From a virus: 39,862 nt of DNA. The stretch covers positions 1-39,862 of IMG/VR virus record IMGVR_UViG_3300048837_000139. One strand, given 5' to 3'. Numbering within the stretch: the first letter of the stretch is position 1; each line of letters begins with the position of its first letter. Position numbers and translations under genes: made by a program. Shown in pieces: positions 36,333 through 39,862 of the stretch. The notes under the pieces are model-generated. The model saw nothing but the letters and a program-made list of their open reading frames with translations, searched no databases and was not told where the DNA came from.

Positions 36333-38894
36333 ATGCCCGCACCTACCCTCGCGCTAGACAGCGTTCTCGCCGCCTGTCGCCCCTTGATCGAGGCCGGCGC
36401 CGCGCTGCATTGGCTGAAACCCGGCGAAAAACGCCCGATTGCTGAGAACTGGTCGGCCGTACCAGTTCACACGTTCGACACGCTGAAATTCTCGCACACC
36501 CGCAACGCCAACGTCGGCATCCGGCTCGGCGAACCGTCGCGGACGGCTTTGGGCTTCATCCACCTGATCGACCTCGACATACGCGACCCGTCCAAGGCAG
36601 ACGAGGCGCGGGCAAAATTGCTCGAACTGTTGCCAATGTGCAACACTCTGCCCGAAGTCGTCAGCGGTTCTGGCGGCGAGAGTCGCCACTTCTACTTCAT
36701 CACCGACCGCCCGTTCCGGAAGACCAAGCTGGCGAAGTCGAAGACACACAAGATGGTCTTCGATCGCAAGTTGAACCGCGACGTGAAGAAGAACGATTGG
36801 GAGATCGACCTGCTCGGGACCGGCGCCCAGGCGGTGATCCCGCCCAGCGTCCATCCCGATACGGGCCTCGCCTACCGATGGTCCCGGCCGGTCGATTTCG
36901 ACATGCTCGACCTCGGAATCGGCCCCACGGTCCCGGCCGACCTGATCGCGAGCCTCGGCGCGGCCGGATCGGACGACGACGATATGTTCGCCGAGGACGA
37001 AGACGACCTCCTGGCCGAATGGCGCACGGCGCCGCTCGATCTGGCGGAAGGCGAAGTCGACCGGATCCTCACCGATCTGCCCGAGGAATGGGTCGAGGAC
37101 CGCGATACCTGGTATCAGACCGGCATGGCCCTGCACCACCACTTCCGCGGCAGCGAGGAAGGCTTCGAGAAGTGGTGCGAATGGTCGCAGCAGAGCGAAA
37201 AATACGACCCGAAGACGCAAAAGACCGTCTGGAAGTCCTTCAAGGGCAACCGGCGCCCGGTCACAATGCGTACGCTGATCCAGACGGCGAACGACGTGCG
37301 CCTGAAACGCGCGCTTCCTGAGATTACCACCGCGCCCCCCGAGGCGGAAAAAAGGGTGGAATCCGACGATCTGGGCGCGCTTTTGGGGCCGAAAACTACC
37401 GAAATTTCAACGATTTCCGACGATTTGGACGCGCTTTTGGGCACTTCGAGCCTCCCGGCGCCGGTTTCCGACGACGATGATGACGACAACTGGGTGACGT
37501 TGCTCGATCGCAACGAGGAAGGCCACCCGAAAGGCGTCCTGCACAACATCAAACTCATCGTGCAGCACGATATCAGGACGCGCGGCATCATCGCCCTGAA
37601 CGAGTTCACCCAGGACATTGTTCTGATCGCCAAGCCCGCCCTGGTAGCCAAGCGGCGCGAGAGCGCGAAGCCGGTGATCAACTTGACAGGCCCGCTATGG
37701 ACCGCAAACGACCCGGTGAACGGAACCCTGTGGATCGACTCCAACGACCATGCTGTCCGGGCCATGATCGAGGCCCCGAGAACCCAAGGGGGATACGCTT
37801 TGAAGGTCACAGACCGCGATTTGAAGGCGGCTGTTGATGGTGTTGCAAATATGCAACGCTTCCACCCGGTCAGGGCATATCTCGAAGAATGCGCCCGCAA
37901 CCACGACGGGCAGTTCGGGCGCTGCGAAAGCCTCTACACGGACTACCTCGGTGCGGACGATACGACCTACCACCGCGAGGCGGCCAAGCTGTTCTGCCTC
38001 GGTGCTGTAGCCCGCGTTTTCGAGCCTGGGCACAAGTTCGACTTCGTGCCGATTCTTGAGGGATTGCAGGGCAAGCGCAAGTCGACCTTCATCCGCGTGC
38101 TGGCGCGCGACTGGTTCGCGGAACTGACCGGCGATTTCCACAACAACGCGCAGATGGTCGAAAACCTGCAAGGCGCCTGGATCATCGAGATCCCCGAACT
38201 GCAAGGCTTCTCGCGAGCTGACACGAACGTCCTCAAGGGGTTCATCTCCCGCACCGTTGACCGGGCGCGTCTCGCCTACGACAAACGGGCCAGGAACTTC
38301 CCGCGGCAATGCGTCTTCTCGGGGTCGACTAACGACGACGAGTACCTGCGCGACCACACCGGCGGCCGGCGGTTCTGGCCGATCAAGTGCAACGTCGAAG
38401 GCCCCATCGACACCGATCGACTGGAACGGGAGGTCGACCAGCTCTGGGCCGAAGCCACGTTGCTCTATCGCGAGATGCGGGCAAACTGCAAACTCAAGGA
38501 ACTGCCGCTCTACCTGCAATCCGAGGACGCGATGGCGGAAGCGGTGATGCTCCAGGAAAGCCGCCGCGTGGACACGGTGGAGGACGCCCTCGCCGCGCGC
38601 ATCGAGGCGTGGCTGAACGAACCGATCGGCGCTGCGGACGAGGCCGACGATCTGGATCCGACCGCCCCGCAGAAGGTCCGCGATTTCGTGTGCGGTATTC
38701 AGGTGTGGGTCGAAATGGAGAAGGGCGATCCGGCCAAGTTCGGCCCGGCCGAGGCGGGACGCATCGGTAAGGCCCTGGGTCGGTTGCACGGCTTCCGCCA
38801 AATGTCTTTAAGACCCCATACTCGACGTTACGGGCGGCAGCGCGTCTACATGCGTGATGGAGTTGAGGCCCCGGTCACATTCACCGAGTTCTAA
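36333..38894 (+). CDS. Prim-pol/PriCT primase with VirE-type helicase domain
   Basis: An 853-residue replication protein. Domain 1 (about 1-190) is a primase-polymerase domain: H-L-I-D-L-D (D80, D82), G-G-E-S-R-H (H119), W-E-I-D-L-L-G-T-G-A-Q-A-V-I-P-P (155-171). Domain 2 (about 240-330) is a PriCT-2-like helical domain. A disordered acidic stretch (about 335-395) carries D-D-L-G-A-L-L-G and D-D-L-D-A-L-L-G. Domain 3 (about 500-760) is VirE/D5-like: Walker A G-L-Q-G-K-R-K-S-T near 575, E-I-P-E-L near 615, T-G-G-R-R-F-W-P near 676. It would open the origin, unwind DNA and make primers. GAGGGG precedes the ATG. Confidence 0.92.
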   Translation: MPAPTLALDSVLAACRPLIEAGAALHWLKPGEKRPIAENWSAVPVHTFDTLKFSHTRNANVGIRLGEPSRTALGFIHLIDLDIRDPSKADEARAKLLELLPMCNTLPEVVSGSGGESRHFYFITDRPFRKTKLAKSKTHKMVFDRKLNRDVKKNDWEIDLLGTGAQAVIPPSVHPDTGLAYRWSRPVDFDMLDLGIGPTVPADLIASLGAAGSDDDDMFAEDEDDLLAEWRTAPLDLAEGEVDRILTDLPEEWVEDRDTWYQTGMALHHHFRGSEEGFEKWCEWSQQSEKYDPKTQKTVWKSFKGNRRPVTMRTLIQTANDVRLKRALPEITTAPPEAEKRVESDDLGALLGPKTTEISTISDDLDALLGTSSLPAPVSDDDDDDNWVTLLDRNEEGHPKGVLHNIKLIVQHDIRTRGIIALNEFTQDIVLIAKPALVAKRRESAKPVINLTGPLWTANDPVNGTLWIDSNDHAVRAMIEAPRTQGGYALKVTDRDLKAAVDGVANMQRFHPVRAYLEECARNHDGQFGRCESLYTDYLGADDTTYHREAAKLFCLGAVARVFEPGHKFDFVPILEGLQGKRKSTFIRVLARDWFAELTGDFHNNAQMVENLQGAWIIEIPELQGFSRADTNVLKGFISRTVDRARLAYDKRARNFPRQCVFSGSTNDDEYLRDHTGGRRFWPIKCNVEGPIDTDRLEREVDQLWAEATLLYREMRANCKLKELPLYLQSEDAMAEAVMLQESRRVDTVEDALAARIEAWLNEPIGAADEADDLDPTAPQKVRDFVCGIQVWVEMEKGDPAKFGPAEAGRIGKALGRLHGFRQMSLRPHTRRYGRQRVYMRDGVEAPVTFTEF

Positions 38895-38929
38895 CTGGAT
38901 CAATCTTCGATCTGAACGCATTTCCGAAG

Positions 38930-38956
38930 GCCCGCCCACAGTGGCGGGCTTTCTTG
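38930..38956 (+). terminator. Rho-independent terminator after the primase
   Basis: A perfect 7-bp GCCCGCC / GGCGGGC stem with a 6-nt loop is followed by TTTCTT, 35 bp after the primase stop. It should end rightward transcription. Confidence 0.85.
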
Positions 38957-39003
38957 CATCTGGTTGCATGATTGATTTAACTTCATCTTGCGTAACTGTG
39001 AGT

Positions 39004-39316
39004 GGGACGGCGGGACAGACTAAAGCCCTACCTGTCCCATAGGCTGTCCCATTGTAAGTGCATGAAATGTAAGGATAAAAGAGCCTTTGGGACAGATGGG
39101 ACGGCGGGACAGGTCTTCTTACTCCTTTGTCGTATTTCCCCTTTTTTATTTTTCCACCTCCCACTTTGCTTTATCGCCAGGTCGATTATACCCTGAAAGA
39201 TACTCCTATAGAAAAAGCTGTCCCACCTGTCCCACCTGTCCTAACCATTGAAATTAAACAGAAATTTTGGGACAGCGTATGGGACAACTACTTTTCGACC
39301 TGTCCCACCTGTCCCA
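39004..39316. repeat. Clusters of GGGACA/TGTCCC repeats, candidate replication origin
   Basis: Six short clusters of TGGGACA or its complement TGTCCCA occur in alternating orientation: 39004-39017, 39033-39051, 39089-39112, 39219-39241, 39268-39285 and 39300-39316. Some are separated by AT-rich DNA. The cluster at 39089 can pair with that at 39219 over about 20 bp. The repeats lie downstream of the primase with no gene in the region, the typical place for iterons or single-strand initiation sites in phages with a prim-pol primase. This is not proof of an origin. Confidence 0.45.
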
Positions 39317-39392
39317 TCCTGCGCAAAGACACCGGAAATAGAACCAAATCAATTATACCGCCTACGCGCAGTAAATGGTAAGATCGAGCGAC

Positions 39393-39454
39393 TTTGCAAA
39401 CCCATCAAGCCAACAGACTTGATTTTCAGGAAATCAAGCCGCCGGGTTTGCAAA
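39393..39454. repeat. Nested inverted repeat (TTTGCAAACCC and CTTGATTT)
   Basis: An 11-bp outer inverted repeat, TTTGCAAACCC (39393-39403) / GGGTTTGCAAA (39444-39454), encloses an inner 8-bp one, CTTGATTT (39418-39425) / AAATCAAG (39431-39438). The sequence could form a cruciform or bind two dimers. Further TTTGCAA copies follow up to 39,720. Confidence 0.6.
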
Positions 39455-39613
39455 CTCTGCAAAGTCACTGTTGCAAAAATCACACAGGTTGAGAGTCGGG
39501 GTCGGCGCTCCCCGCCCCCGGCAGCCCTAGGCCGGAAGGAACCAAAGCCAGAAACACAAGCAATTTCAACGGCTTACATCCTTTCATTCAGATCAATCAT
39601 GCACCAGGACGCA

Positions 39614-39631
39614 TGTTGCATTGATGCAACA
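39614..39631. promoter_or_regulatory. 18-bp perfect palindrome TGTTGCATTGATGCAACA
   Basis: Two 8-bp arms (TGTTGCAT / ATGCAACA) with a TG centre, in an AT-rich non-coding stretch. It is typical of an operator or origin-protein site. No neighbouring gene start is visible in the window. Confidence 0.5.
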
Positions 39632-39784
39632 CATGCTGTTGCTAGATTACAACACCACTTTGCAATGCACCTGGCGCACTACACAAGCAACTGTAAACTA
39701 TAGCAAATTTTGCAAAGTCTCGCATCCTGGCGCGTGACATATGAGTCACGGCCGCCCAGCTCTGGCGCCTGGTAGCATCCTGGC

Positions 39785-39862
39785 AGGGCAGCGAGGCGCA
39801 GGGCAGCGAGGCGCAGGGCAGCGAGGCGCAGGGCAGCGAGGCGCAGGGCAGCGAGGCGCAGG
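39785..39862. repeat. Tandem 15-bp repeat AGGGCAGCGAGGCGC at window end
   Basis: Five exact copies run from 39785 to 39859, with a sixth started at the window edge. The unit is a multiple of three and could encode a five-residue repeat if a gene lies beyond, or be an iteron or other tandem array. The 900 bp before it hold no convincing gene. Confidence 0.75.

Noticed and set aside
36354-38801. Long minus-strand frames opposite the primase gene
   Set aside because: The plus strand has convincing primase and helicase motifs; the minus translations are low-complexity shadows.
39248-39703. 151-codon plus-strand frame after the primase
   Set aside because: It runs through the repeat clusters and palindromes, has no ribosome site and shows no protein-like pattern; the region is better read as non-coding.
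39785-39862. CRISPR array
   Set aside because: The repeat units are directly adjacent without spacers; it is a simple tandem repeat.

Overview
The window carries most of a tailed-phage genome (or prophage) with lambda-like head genes, a long non-contractile tail (siphovirus) and its own replication set. Base composition is GC-rich. A BR0599-family tail protein, a DUF2815/DUF2800 pair and an XF1762-family protein point to an alphaproteobacterial host; this is inference from family distribution, not proof. No tRNA, rRNA, CRISPR array or clear host gene was found, and no separate holin or endolysin is visible.

Layout, left to right. Positions 1-22,697 are leftward (minus-strand) late genes. Read in transcription order from 22.7 kb down to 1 they are: AlpA-like regulator, small terminase, a SLOG-fold protein, large terminase, gpW-like head completion protein, portal, S49 protease with a nested scaffold, decoration protein, gpE-type major capsid, head-tail joining proteins, gpZ-like and tail-terminator-like proteins, tail tube, a tail assembly chaperone pair joined by a lambda-type -1 frameshift, a tape measure with an embedded muramidase-like domain, distal tail and hub proteins, a gpJ-like tail tip, and a partial fibre or esterase-like protein that runs off the left edge. 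Positions 22,698-23,339 are mostly non-coding. They hold a stem-loop, an inverted repeat (a possible cos region) and a small remnant of an integrase C-terminus.

Positions 23,340-35,806 are leftward early and replication genes. They are a 5-cytosine methyltransferase locus with two further ORFs overprinted on it, a lambda-repressor-like HTH protein, a SNF2 helicase, a VRR-NUC nuclease, a family B DNA polymerase split in two by an HNH/AP2 homing endonuclease gene, an XF1762-family gene broken by a G7 run, a second (N4/N6 type) methyltransferase, a DUF2815 ssDNA-binding protein, a DUF2800 nuclease, a PhoB-type winged-helix regulator and a coiled-coil protein. At about 35.9 kb transcription diverges. 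Rightward lie a small HTH protein, a prim-pol/VirE-type primase-helicase, a terminator, and a repeat-rich non-coding stretch (38,957-39,862) that looks like a candidate replication origin.

The most unusual points are: (1) the triple-layered cytosine methyltransferase locus; (2) a split DNA polymerase whose two halves and the intervening endonuclease gene overlap by 8 nt at each junction; (3) a 19-bp palindrome, TTTCAC-N7-GTGAAA and variants, at four leftward transcription-unit boundaries, which suggests one phage regulator controls them all; and (4) a short D-D-L-x-x-L-L-G peptide recurring at the ends or linkers of several otherwise unrelated phage proteins. All protein family names were assigned by eye from motifs and gene order; no database search was run.
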